Below, piece after piece: positions 16,317-24,289 of a stretch of 64,000 nt of DNA (position 1 is the stretch's first letter; every line of letters begins with the position of its first letter). This DNA comes from Streptomyces uncialis (GTDB lineage Bacteria; Actinomycetota; Actinomycetes; Streptomycetales; Streptomycetaceae). The notes beneath the pieces are model-generated. The model worked only from the letters and a program-made list of their open reading frames with translations, made no database searches and was not told the origin of the DNA. The position numbers were made by a program, and so were the translations under genes. The stretch lies in NCBI RefSeq assembly GCF_001905345.1, contig NZ_LFBV01000009.1:248001-312000 (forward strand), read 5' to 3'.

Positions 16317-16572
16317 GACGCTCCGTGGCCGCCGCGAGGCCGATCTGTGGAGTACCGGGTGGTTGTGGACAGCGGCGTCATCCGAGGGGGTCAAGGTCCC
16401 GTACACTTCATGTGGCGACCCGGGTCACCGGGTCGACTTCGCACGCCCCGACATCTGCCGCTCAACACGGCAGTGTCCGCGCTCCTCGGTCCCTCGTGGC
16501 ACAGCGCGCCGGGGCGTCAGGCGCGACCGCCGTCCGGCGGATGCGACAACCGAGTCCAAGGAGAACACGGCC
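16317..16572 (+). promoter_or_regulatory. Divergent promoter region and leader of rpsB
   Basis: The gap between the M23 start (minus strand) and rpsB. It contains a CGACCCG...CGGGTCG hairpin at about 16418-16437 and a moderately AT-rich stretch just before it (ccgtacacttcatgtgg). The likely result is a leader of 100 bases or more before rpsB, where S2 autoregulation could act. I could not fix hexamers with confidence. Confidence 0.35.
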
Positions 16573-17541
16573 ATGGCCGTCGTCACGATGCGGGAGCTGC
16601 TGGAAAGCGGCGTCCACTTCGGTCACCAGACCCGTCGTTGGAACCCGAAGATGAAGCGATTCATCTTCACGGAGCGCAACGGCATCTACATCATCGACCT
16701 GCTCCAGTCGCTGTCGTACATCGACCGCGCCTACGAGTTCGTCAAGGAGACCGTTGCCCACGGCGGCACGGTCATGTTCGTCGGCACGAAGAAGCAGGCG
16801 CAGGAGGCCATCGCGGAGCAGGCCACCCGCGTCGGCATGCCCTACGTCAACCAGCGCTGGCTGGGCGGCATGCTCACCAACTTCTCCACCGTGTACAAGC
16901 GCCTCCAGCGCCTCAAGGAGCTTGAGCAGATCGACTTCGAGGACGTCGCCGCCTCCGGTCTGACCAAGAAGGAACTCCTCGTCCTCTCCCGCGAGAAGAC
17001 CAAGCTGGAGAAGACCCTTGGTGGTATCCGCGAGATGCAGAAGGTGCCCAGCGCCGTCTGGATCGTGGACACCAAGAAGGAGCACATCGCGGTCGGCGAG
17101 GCCCGCAAGCTCAACATCCCGGTCGTCGCGATCCTCGACACCAACTGCGACCCCGACGAGGTCGACTACAAGATCCCGGGCAACGACGACGCGATCCGCT
17201 CCGTCACCCTGCTGACCCGCGTGATCGCCGACGCCGTCGCCGAGGGCCTCATCTCCCGTTCCGGTGTCGCCACCGGTGACTCGAAGCCGGGCGACAAGGC
17301 CGTCGGTGAGCCGCTGGCCGAGTGGGAGCGCGACCTCCTGGAGGGCGAGAAGAAGGCCGACGAGGCCGCCCCCGCCGCCGACGCTCCGGCCGACGAGGCC
17401 CCCGCCGCTGAGGCCGAGGCCCCCGCCGCCGACGCGCCCGCCGCCGAGGCCGAGGCCCCTGCCGAGGCGCCCGCCGCCGAGGCTCCGGCCGCTGACGCCC
17501 CCGCCGCCGAGGCGCCCGCCGCCGACGCCGAGCAGGGCTGA
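16573..17541 (+). CDS. rpsB: 30S ribosomal protein S2
   Basis: S2 joins the small subunit late and is needed with S1 for mRNA binding. Residues 1-255 match the family (VTMRELLESGVHFGHQTRRW, ERNGIYIIDLLQS, QRWLGGMLTNFSTV, DTNCDPDEVDYKIPGNDDA). The remaining 65 residues form an Ala/Pro/Glu repeat tail (APAAEA/APAADA units), an actinobacterial addition that appears disordered and is coded by near-identical short repeats, so its length may vary between strains. ATG 16573 follows AAGGAGAAC. It is co-ordered with tsf, with a strong hairpin in between. Confidence 0.97.
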   Translation: MAVVTMRELLESGVHFGHQTRRWNPKMKRFIFTERNGIYIIDLLQSLSYIDRAYEFVKETVAHGGTVMFVGTKKQAQEAIAEQATRVGMPYVNQRWLGGMLTNFSTVYKRLQRLKELEQIDFEDVAASGLTKKELLVLSREKTKLEKTLGGIREMQKVPSAVWIVDTKKEHIAVGEARKLNIPVVAILDTNCDPDEVDYKIPGNDDAIRSVTLLTRVIADAVAEGLISRSGVATGDSKPGDKAVGEPLAEWERDLLEGEKKADEAAPAADAPADEAPAAEAEAPAADAPAAEAEAPAEAPAAEAPAADAPAAEAPAADAEQG

Positions 17542-17572
17542 CCGCACCCAGTAGAGGACCGACAGGTCGGAA

Positions 17573-17608
17573 CGGTGGGGCGTGGGTACGACAACCCACG
17601 CCCCACCG
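17573..17608 (+). terminator. 15-bp perfect hairpin between rpsB and tsf
   Basis: CGGTGGGGCGTGGGT (17573-17587) pairs perfectly with ACCCACGCCCCACCG (17594-17608) over a 6-base loop, 31 bases past the rpsB stop. It lies inside what is usually one rpsB-tsf transcript, so it probably acts as a partial terminator or RNA-stability element that sets the S2 to EF-Ts ratio. No T-run follows. Confidence 0.65.
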
Positions 17609-17720
17609 GCCCCCCGCCCGTCGGTTTCGGTTCCACGGGAGCACACCCGGCTCCGGCCATCGCCGCCGGTGACCCTCGTGGACGCTCGATACCTCCAGAC
17701 TTCGAGAAAGATTCAGACTC

Positions 17721-18557
17721 ATGGCGAACTACACCGCCGCCGACGTCAAGAAGCTCCGTGAGCTCACGGGCGCCGGCATGATGGACTGCAAGAAGGCTCT
17801 CGACGAGGCCGACGGCAACGTCGACAAGGCCGTCGAGCTGCTGCGCGTCAAGGGCCAGAAGGGCGTCGCCAAGCGCGAGGGCCGCTCCGCCGAGAACGGC
17901 GCCGTGGTCTCGGTCATCGCCGACGACAACACCTCCGGTGTCATCCTTGAGCTGAAGTGCGAGACGGACTTCGTCGCCAAGGGCGAGAAGTTCCAGGCCG
18001 CCGCCGCCGCGCTGGCCGAGCACGTCGCCAAGACCTCCCCGGCCGACCTGGACGCGCTGCTCGCCTCCGAGATCGAGGCCGGCAAGACCGTCCAGGCGTA
18101 CGTGGACGAGGCCAACGCCAACCTCGGCGAGAAGATCGTCCTGGACCGCTTCGCGCAGTTCACCGGCGCCTACGTCTCCGTGTACATGCACCGCACCATG
18201 CCCGACCTGCCGCCGCAGATCGGTGTCCTGGTCGAGCTGGACAAGCCGAACGCCGAGGTCGCCAAGGGCATCGCGCAGCACATCGCCGCGTTCGCCCCGA
18301 AGTACCTCTCCCGTGAGGACGTCCCGGCGGAGATCGTCGAGGGCGAGCGCCGCGTCGCCGAGGAGACCACCCGCAACGAGGGCAAGCCCGAGGCGGCCAT
18401 CTCGAAGATCGTCGAGGGTCGCGTCAACGGCTTCTTCAAGGAAGCCACCCTTCTGGGTCAGGCATACGCGCTCGACCAGAAGAAGTCCGTCCAGCAGGTC
18501 CTGAACGAGGCCGGTGTCACCCTGAAGCGCTTCTCGCGCATCAAGGTCGGCATCTGA
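17721..18557 (+). CDS. tsf: Elongation factor Ts
   Basis: EF-Ts is the guanine-nucleotide exchange factor for EF-Tu. The 278-residue protein has the N-terminal UBA-like domain with the hallmark LRELTGAGMMDCKKAL, then the core (GVILELKCETDFVAKGEKF) and the C-terminal dimer part (IVEGRVNGFFKEATLLGQ). The start at 17721 follows CGAGAAAG. Separated from rpsB by 179 bases containing a strong hairpin. Confidence 0.97.
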   Translation: MANYTAADVKKLRELTGAGMMDCKKALDEADGNVDKAVELLRVKGQKGVAKREGRSAENGAVVSVIADDNTSGVILELKCETDFVAKGEKFQAAAAALAEHVAKTSPADLDALLASEIEAGKTVQAYVDEANANLGEKIVLDRFAQFTGAYVSVYMHRTMPDLPPQIGVLVELDKPNAEVAKGIAQHIAAFAPKYLSREDVPAEIVEGERRVAEETTRNEGKPEAAISKIVEGRVNGFFKEATLLGQAYALDQKKSVQQVLNEAGVTLKRFSRIKVGI

Positions 18558-18576
18558 GTCCGTACGGCGATCGCCG

Positions 18577-18702
18577 GTAGACCCCGCTAGGGTCTACAGC
18601 GGTCGCTCGCGTACCGACCGCGTACGCGACGGACCACCGCAGATCTGACGAGGAGGCCATTGCCGCGCATGGGATGCCATCGACACCCCATCGGCAGTGG
18701 CC
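18577..18702 (+). promoter_or_regulatory. Two successive hairpins between tsf and pyrH
   Basis: First, GTAGACCC (18577-18584) and GGGTCTAC (18590-18597) form a perfect 8-bp stem with a 5-base loop. Second, GGCCATTGCCG (18655-18665) pairs with CGGCAGTGGCC (18692-18702) with a single T-G pair, and an inner ATGGG/CCCAT stem extends it; TTCTTCGT follows at 18703. The second one has the form of an intrinsic terminator, only about 30 bases before the pyrH start. This could end tsf transcription or act as an attenuator for pyrH. Confidence 0.55.
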
Positions 18703-18733
18703 TTCTTCGTATGTGCACCACGAGGAGAACGCT

Positions 18734-19519
18734 ATGACCACCAAGGCCGGTACCGGTGAGAAGGGCGCGAAGAGCGCGAAGAGCGATGACGGCACGGTCG
18801 CCGGGCGGTTTATGCTCAAGCTTTCCGGTGAGGCGTTCGCCGGCGGCGGGGGTCTCGGTGTCGACCCCGACGTGGTGCACAAGATCGCCCGGGAGATCGC
18901 GGCCGTCGTGCGTGACGGCTTCGAGATCGCCGTCGTCATCGGCGGCGGCAACTTCTTCCGGGGCGCCGAACTCCAGCAGCGCGGTATGGACCGGGCCCGT
19001 TCCGACTACATGGGCATGCTCGGCACCGTGATGAACTGCCTCGCCCTCCAGGACTTCCTGGAGAAGGAAGGCATCGACTCCCGGGTCCAGACCGCCATCA
19101 CCATGGGCCAGGTCGCCGAGCCGTACATCCCGCTGCGGGCCGTACGGCACCTGGAGAAGGGCCGCGTCGTCATCTTCGGCGCCGGTATGGGCATGCCCTA
19201 CTTCTCCACCGACACCACCGCTGCCCAGCGTGCCCTGGAGATCGACGCGCAGGCGCTGCTGATGGGCAAGAACGGTGTGGACGGGGTCTACGACTCCGAC
19301 CCCAAGACCAACCCGGACGCGGTCAAGTTCGACTCCCTCGGCTACGGCGAGGTCATCACCCGTGACCTGAAGGTCGCCGACGCCACCGCGATCACCCTGT
19401 GCCGTGACAACAAGCTGGCCATCCTCGTCTTCGAGCTGCTCGTGGAGGGCAATATCGCCCGGGCGGTCCGGGGTGAGAAGATCGGCACGCTGGTGGGCGA
19501 CCAGGGCGCCCGGGCCTGA
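18734..19519 (+). CDS. pyrH: UMP kinase
   Basis: Bacterial UMP kinase makes UDP from UMP and ATP in pyrimidine synthesis; it is hexameric and usually controlled by GTP and UTP. Family motifs are present: FMLKLSGEAFAGG, VIGGGNFFRGAEL, DYMGMLGTVMN, VIFGAGMGMPYFSTDTTAAQRA and MGKNGVDGVYDSDPK. The first 25 residues (TTKAGTGEKGAKSAKSDDG) are an unconserved basic extension. ATG 18734 follows CGAGGAGAAC. It precedes frr, as in most bacteria. Confidence 0.97.
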   Translation: MTTKAGTGEKGAKSAKSDDGTVAGRFMLKLSGEAFAGGGGLGVDPDVVHKIAREIAAVVRDGFEIAVVIGGGNFFRGAELQQRGMDRARSDYMGMLGTVMNCLALQDFLEKEGIDSRVQTAITMGQVAEPYIPLRAVRHLEKGRVVIFGAGMGMPYFSTDTTAAQRALEIDAQALLMGKNGVDGVYDSDPKTNPDAVKFDSLGYGEVITRDLKVADATAITLCRDNKLAILVFELLVEGNIARAVRGEKIGTLVGDQGARA

Positions 19520-19685
19520 CCCGCCCGGCCATCACCCCGGTCGGCCCCGCCAGTCGGGTCCCCCGCCGGGGCCCCGACAGGGGATGGACAAAGCCCTGCC
19601 GGTCGTACACCGTGCAGGGGACAGACGCGACGCGGCCGGCACCCCCACCGGGGCCGGGCCTACTCAAGACACGCAGGAGCAACTG

Positions 19686-20243
19686 GTGATCGAAGAGACC
19701 CTCCTCGAAGCCGAGGAGAAGATGGAGAAGGCCGTCGTCGTCGCCAAGGAGGACTTCGCCGCGATCCGCACCGGCCGTGCGCACCCGGCGATGTTCAACA
19801 AGATCGTGGCGGACTACTACGGCGCGCTGACACCGATCAACCAGCTCGCCTCGTTCTCGGTGCCCGAGCCGCGCATGGCCATCGTGACCCCGTTCGACAA
19901 GAGCGCGCTGCGCAACATCGAGCAGGCGATCCGGGACTCCGACCTCGGCGTCAACCCGAGCAACGACGGCAACATCATCCGGGTGACGTTCCCCGAGCTC
20001 ACCGAGGAGCGCCGCCGCGACTACATCAAGGTCGCCAAGAGCAAGGCCGAGGACTCCAAGGTCTCGATCCGCGCCGTGCGCCGCAAGGCCAAGGACTCCA
20101 TCGACAAGCTCGTCAAGGACGGCGAGGTCGGCGAGGACGACGGCCGCCGCGGCGAGAAGGAGCTGGACGACACCACCACGAAGTACGTCGCCCAGGTGGA
20201 CGAGCTGCTGAAGCACAAGGAAGCCGAGCTGCTCGAAGTCTGA
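19686..20243 (+). CDS. frr: Ribosome-recycling factor
   Basis: RRF splits post-termination ribosomes together with EF-G. The 185-residue protein has the conserved motifs AAIRTGRAHPAMF, DYYGALTPINQLAS, NIEQAIRDSDLGVNPSNDG and IRVTFPELTEERR. GTG 19686 follows a CAGGAG site; the gap from pyrH is 166 bases. The stop overlaps the cdsA start (TGATG), implying coupling. Confidence 0.97.
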   Translation: MIEETLLEAEEKMEKAVVVAKEDFAAIRTGRAHPAMFNKIVADYYGALTPINQLASFSVPEPRMAIVTPFDKSALRNIEQAIRDSDLGVNPSNDGNIIRVTFPELTEERRRDYIKVAKSKAEDSKVSIRAVRRKAKDSIDKLVKDGEVGEDDGRRGEKELDDTTTKYVAQVDELLKHKEAELLEV

Positions 20244-21709
20244 TGAACGACTCTTCCTGGGGAGCGCCCTCGCGGGCCGGATACGCCGGGCCGGGGCTCC
20301 CGACCGACCAGGGACCCGCCGACGGGTCCGGCCACGGGCCGACTCAGGACCGCGGTCCCGCCCCGGGTCACGGTGCTGCCTTCGGGCACACCGTCGCCCA
20401 GGGGTACCACCCTGCCCCGGGCCGCGCCGCTCATCCGCCGGCCCCGTCCGTCCACGACCCCGGCCAGGGCTTCGCTCCCGCCCCGCCCGGACCCGGCGTC
20501 CCGTATCCGGCCGTACCGGGCCAGGCACCGGCCGCCCCCGGGTACGGCGCGCCCGCGCAGCCGTACACCGGCGAACTGCGGGCCCCGCTCCCGGTCACCG
20601 TCCCCGGCACGCGTCCCGCCACTCCCGGGCCGCGTCACGAAGCGGCACCGGCCGCTCCTGCGTACGATGCGCTAGACCTCGTGCGTCCAGGAGAGACACA
20701 GCCCATGCCGATCGTGCCCGGTGTGCCCGCGAGCGGCGGGGAACCGGACGGCTGGGGAGCCGCTTCGCCGGGTGGCTCCCCGTATCAAGCCCCGGGCGGT
20801 CAGAGCCCGCGGCGGGCCACGCACCCCACGGCGCCGCAGATGCCACAGGAGCCCATGCCCATCGTCCCGGAACCGGCCCCCGTACCGCAGAAGAAGACCG
20901 CGGGACGTGATCTGGGCGCGGCCATAGGTGTCGGGGTGGGCCTCGGGGCGGTGATCGTCGCCTCGCTGTTCGTGCAGAAGGCGGTCTTCGTCGGTGTCGT
21001 CGCCGTCGCCGTCGTCTTCGGGCTGTGGGAACTGACGTCACGGCTCAAGGAGCGCAAGGGCATCAACGCCCCGCTCGTGCCGCTCGCCGTCGGTGGCGCC
21101 GCCATGGTCGTCGCCGGGTACGCGCGCGGGCCCGAGGGCGCGTGGGTGGCGACGGCGCTCACCGCGCTGGCCGTGCTCGTGTGGCGGATGACCGAACCGC
21201 CCGACGGCTATCTGAAGGACGTCACGGCGGGGGTCTTCGCCGCGTTCTACGTACCGTTCCTGGCGACGTTCGTGGCGCTGATGCTCACCGCGGACGACGG
21301 TGACTGGCGGGTCCTGACGTTCCTCGTGCTCACCGTGGTCAGCGACACCGGTGCCTACGCGGTCGGCTGGCGCTTCGGCAGGCACAAGCTCGCCCCGCGC
21401 ATCAGCCCCGGCAAGACCCGGGAGGGCCTGTTCGGGGCGATCGGGTTCGCGATGGCCGCGGGCGCCCTGTGCATGGAGTTCCTCATCGACGGCGGCACCT
21501 GGTGGCAGGGGCTGCTGCTGGGCCTCGCGGTCGCCGTGAGTGCCACGCTCGGCGACCTCGGCGAGTCGATGATCAAGCGGGACCTCGGCATCAAGGACAT
21601 GGGCACCCTGCTGCCGGGCCACGGCGGCATCATGGACCGGCTGGACTCGCTCCTGCCGACCGCCCCGGTGGTCTGGCTGCTGCTGGTGGTCTTCGTCGGA
21701 CAAGGCTGA
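20243..21709 (+). CDS. cdsA: Phosphatidate cytidylyltransferase with long Pro-rich N-terminus
   Basis: CdsA makes CDP-diacylglycerol from phosphatidate and CTP, the branch point of phospholipid synthesis. The 488-residue protein is much longer than the usual 270-300: about 220 N-terminal residues are Pro/Gly/Ala-rich and probably disordered in the cytoplasm. The catalytic part has about eight membrane segments and the family signature near the end (SDTGAYAVGWRFGRHKLAP, ISPGKTREGLFG, GDLGESMIKRDLGIKDMG, LPGHGGIMDRLDS). It overlaps frr by one base and is followed by a terminator hairpin. Confidence 0.95.
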   Translation: MNDSSWGAPSRAGYAGPGLPTDQGPADGSGHGPTQDRGPAPGHGAAFGHTVAQGYHPAPGRAAHPPAPSVHDPGQGFAPAPPGPGVPYPAVPGQAPAAPGYGAPAQPYTGELRAPLPVTVPGTRPATPGPRHEAAPAAPAYDALDLVRPGETQPMPIVPGVPASGGEPDGWGAASPGGSPYQAPGGQSPRRATHPTAPQMPQEPMPIVPEPAPVPQKKTAGRDLGAAIGVGVGLGAVIVASLFVQKAVFVGVVAVAVVFGLWELTSRLKERKGINAPLVPLAVGGAAMVVAGYARGPEGAWVATALTALAVLVWRMTEPPDGYLKDVTAGVFAAFYVPFLATFVALMLTADDGDWRVLTFLVLTVVSDTGAYAVGWRFGRHKLAPRISPGKTREGLFGAIGFAMAAGALCMEFLIDGGTWWQGLLLGLAVAVSATLGDLGESMIKRDLGIKDMGTLLPGHGGIMDRLDSLLPTAPVVWLLLVVFVGQG

Positions 21710-21753
21710 CGGAACGGTTCGCACGCAGCACGTCTGACCTGCGGAAAGCTTGC

Positions 21754-21790
21754 TGAGGGGTCGGTTGTCCACAGGGCGGCCGACCCCTCA
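21754..21790 (+). terminator. Terminator hairpin after cdsA with a DnaA-box-like loop
   Basis: TGAGGGGTCGG (21754-21764) pairs perfectly with CCGACCCCTCA (21780-21790); CCGTTTCTCT follows. The 15-base loop begins with TTGTCCACA, an exact match to the streptomycete DnaA box. Its position suggests termination of the frr-cdsA transcript just ahead of rlmN. Confidence 0.6.
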
Positions 21791-21817
21791 CCGTTTCTCT
21801 GCGACACTGGATGCACC

Positions 21818-22924
21818 ATGCCCAAGCCCGGAGAACTCACTTTCGTCACCCCGCGCGGAGCCAAGAAGCCCCCGCGGCACCTCGCCGACCTCTCGCCCGC
21901 CGAGCGCAAGGACGCCGTCGCCGCGATCGGCGAGAAGCCGTTCCGCGCCAAGCAGCTGTCGCAGCACTACTTCGCGCGGTACGCCCATGACCCCGCGCAG
22001 TGGACCGACATCCCCGCCGGAGCGCGCGACAAGCTCCAGGAGGCGCTCCTCCCGGACCTGATGTCGGTGGTGCGGCACATCAGCTGTGACGACGACACCA
22101 CCCGTAAGACGCTGTGGCGCCTCTTCGACGGCACCCTCGTCGAGTCCGTCCTGATGCGCTACCCCGACCGGGTCACGATGTGCATCAGCTCCCAGGCCGG
22201 ATGCGGGATGAACTGCCCGTTCTGCGCCACCGGCCAGGCCGGTCTCGACCGCAATCTGTCCACGGCGGAGATCGTGCACCAGATCGTGGACGGCGTCCGG
22301 GCCCTGCGGGACGGGGAGATCCCCGGTGGCCCCGCCCGGCTGTCGAACATCGTGTTCATGGGCATGGGAGAGCCGCTGGCCAACTACAACCGCGTCGTCG
22401 GGGCGATCCGCCGGCTCACCGACCCCGAGCCGGACGGCCTCGGGCTGTCGCAGCGCGGGATCACGGTGTCCACGGTCGGTCTCGTCCCCGCGATCCACCG
22501 GTTCGCCGACGAGGGCTTCACATGCCGTCTCGCGATCTCCCTGCACGCCCCCGACGACGAACTGCGCGACACGCTCGTCCCGGTCAACACCCGCTGGAAC
22601 GTCCGCGAGGTGCTGGACGCGGGCTGGGAGTACGCGGAGAAGTCGGGCCGCCGGATCTCCATCGAGTACGCGCTGATCCGCGACATCAACGACCAGGCGT
22701 GGCGCGGTGACCGCCTCGGCCGGCTGCTCAAGGGGAAGCGGGTGCACGTCAACCTCATCCCGCTGAACCCGACACCGGGCTCGAAGTGGACGGCGTCCCG
22801 TCCCGAGGACGAGAAGGCGTTCGTGGAAGCCATCGCCGCGCACGGCGTGCCGGTCACCGTCCGCGACACCCGGGGCCAGGAGATCGACGGCGCCTGTGGA
22901 CAGCTGGCGGCGTCCGAACGTTAG
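21818..22924 (+). CDS. rlmN: 23S rRNA (adenine-2503-C2)-methyltransferase RlmN
   Basis: A radical-SAM methyltransferase that modifies A2503 of 23S rRNA and A37 of some tRNAs. The iron-sulfur cluster motif is CGMNCPFC (Cx3Cx2C), preceded by MCISSQAG; later family motifs are NIVFMGMGEPLANY, ISLHAPDDELR and NLIPLNPTPGS. The second catalytic cysteine, which carries the methyl group, is in DGACGQLAA near the C-terminus. ATG 21818 begins MPKPGELTFV. A TPP riboswitch starts about 75 bases after the stop. Confidence 0.96.
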   Translation: MPKPGELTFVTPRGAKKPPRHLADLSPAERKDAVAAIGEKPFRAKQLSQHYFARYAHDPAQWTDIPAGARDKLQEALLPDLMSVVRHISCDDDTTRKTLWRLFDGTLVESVLMRYPDRVTMCISSQAGCGMNCPFCATGQAGLDRNLSTAEIVHQIVDGVRALRDGEIPGGPARLSNIVFMGMGEPLANYNRVVGAIRRLTDPEPDGLGLSQRGITVSTVGLVPAIHRFADEGFTCRLAISLHAPDDELRDTLVPVNTRWNVREVLDAGWEYAEKSGRRISIEYALIRDINDQAWRGDRLGRLLKGKRVHVNLIPLNPTPGSKWTASRPEDEKAFVEAIAAHGVPVTVRDTRGQEIDGACGQLAASER

Positions 22925-22998
22925 ACCGGTACGCTTGGGCCGTACACCCGCATAGGGTCCGTACACCGACACACCCGTACACAGACAACTGCATTTTT

Positions 22999-23105
22999 CC
23001 GACAGGGGAGCGCCACAGCGCTGAGAGTGCGGCAGCCGGGTCACCGGTGGGCCGCAGACCCTCTGAACCTCGCCCGGGTCATTCCGGGTAGGAAGTTCGG
23101 TCACC
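22999..23105 (+). promoter_or_regulatory. TPP riboswitch (THI element)
   Basis: The sequence shows the conserved parts of the thiamine pyrophosphate aptamer in order: ACAGGGGAGC, GCTGAGAGTGCGG, then GCAGACCCTCTGAACCT and the closing GTAGGAAGTTCGG. It lies upstream of thiB-thiP-thiQ and so should reduce expression of the thiamine transporter when TPP is plentiful. A perfect hairpin follows directly at 23121. Confidence 0.95.
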
Positions 23106-23120
23106 ACTCAAGCTGTTGCG

Positions 23121-23157
23121 CCCTGTCCGCGCACCCCGTCCGGGTGCGCGGACAGGG
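23121..23157 (+). terminator. 16-bp hairpin between TPP aptamer and thiB
   Basis: CCCTGTCCGCGCACCC and its complement GGGTGCGCGGACAGGG form an uninterrupted stem with a short loop, 15-20 bases past the aptamer. Its place between aptamer and ribosome-binding site (AGGAGGA, about 23183) marks it as the expression platform, most likely a terminator. There is no T-run, and the competing antiterminator is not obvious to me. Confidence 0.6.
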
Positions 23158-23197
23158 CCGCGTCTCTTCCTGGTCCGCCCCCAGGAGGAAGAACCAC

Positions 23198-24289
23198 GTG
23201 AGCACCACCAAGAAGGTCACCGCAGCGGCCGTCGCGGCCGGACTCGGTATCGTCACGCTCTCCGCGTGCGCCGAGAGCTCCAGCGGCGACTCGCACGGCA
23301 GCGGTTCCAAGACGGTCACCCTCGTCAGCCACAGCTCCTTCGCCGCCTCCGAGAAGGTCCTGGAGGAGTTCGAGGCGGAGTCCGGGTACAAGCTGAAGGT
23401 CCTGGAGGACGGGGACGCGGGCGTCGCCGTCAACAAGGCCATCCTCACCAAGGGCAACCCGCAGGGCGACGTCTTCTTCGGCATCGACAACACCCTGCTG
23501 TCCCGCGGCCTCGACAACGACCTCTTCGAGGTCTACGAGGCGCACGGCGCCGACAGCGTCCTGCTGGCCAAGCGGCCCCTGCTCGACAAGAAGGACCGCG
23601 TCACCCTGGTCGACACCGGCGAGATCTGCGTCAACTACGACAAGAAGTACTTCGCCGACAAGGACATCACCCCGCCGGAGACCTTCGCCGACCTGGTGAA
23701 GCCCGAGTACAAGAACCTCCTCGTGGTCGAGAACCCCGCCACCTCCTCGCCCGGCCTCGGCTTCCTGATAGGCACCGTCGCCCAGGAGGGCAACGTGGAG
23801 TGGCCCGACTACTGGAAGAAGCTCAAGGACAACGGCGTCAAGGTCGTCGACGGCTGGGACCAGGCGTACAACGAGGAGTTCTCCGGCTCCGCGGGCGGCA
23901 AGAAGGCGGGCGGCGACCGTCCGCTCGTCGTGTCGTACGCGTCCTCGCCGCCCGTCGAGGCGATCTACTCCGACCCCAAGCCCGCCGAGGCGCCGACCGG
24001 GGTGGCCAAGGGCACCTGCTTCCAGCAGGCGGAGTACGCGGGCCTGCTCGCGGGCGCCAAGAACCCCGAGGGCGGCAAGGCGCTGCTGGACTTCCTCAGT
24101 GAGAAGGCCTTCCAGGAGGACATGCCGCTGAACATGTTCGTCGACCCGGTCCACAAGGACGTGAAGCCCCCGGCCGACTTCGCCAAGTACGCCGTGAAGG
24201 TCGACGCGCCGCTGACGATGGACCCGCAGCGCATCGCCGACAACCGCGACCAGTGGGTCAAGCAGTGGACCTCGCTCGTAGTGAAGTAG
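23198..24289 (+). CDS. thiB: Thiamine ABC transporter, substrate-binding lipoprotein
   Basis: The extracellular binding protein for thiamine/TPP uptake. A lipoprotein signal peptide ends in LSAC (about residues 22-26), giving a diacylglycerol-modified cysteine. The mature protein of about 335 residues has ThiB/TbpA family features (VFFGIDNTLLSRGLDNDLF, LVVENPATSSPGLGFL, VSYASSPPVEAIY). GTG 23198 follows AGGAGGAAG. It is under a TPP riboswitch and overlaps thiP. Confidence 0.95.
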   Translation: MSTTKKVTAAAVAAGLGIVTLSACAESSSGDSHGSGSKTVTLVSHSSFAASEKVLEEFEAESGYKLKVLEDGDAGVAVNKAILTKGNPQGDVFFGIDNTLLSRGLDNDLFEVYEAHGADSVLLAKRPLLDKKDRVTLVDTGEICVNYDKKYFADKDITPPETFADLVKPEYKNLLVVENPATSSPGLGFLIGTVAQEGNVEWPDYWKKLKDNGVKVVDGWDQAYNEEFSGSAGGKKAGGDRPLVVSYASSPPVEAIYSDPKPAEAPTGVAKGTCFQQAEYAGLLAGAKNPEGGKALLDFLSEKAFQEDMPLNMFVDPVHKDVKPPADFAKYAVKVDAPLTMDPQRIADNRDQWVKQWTSLVVK

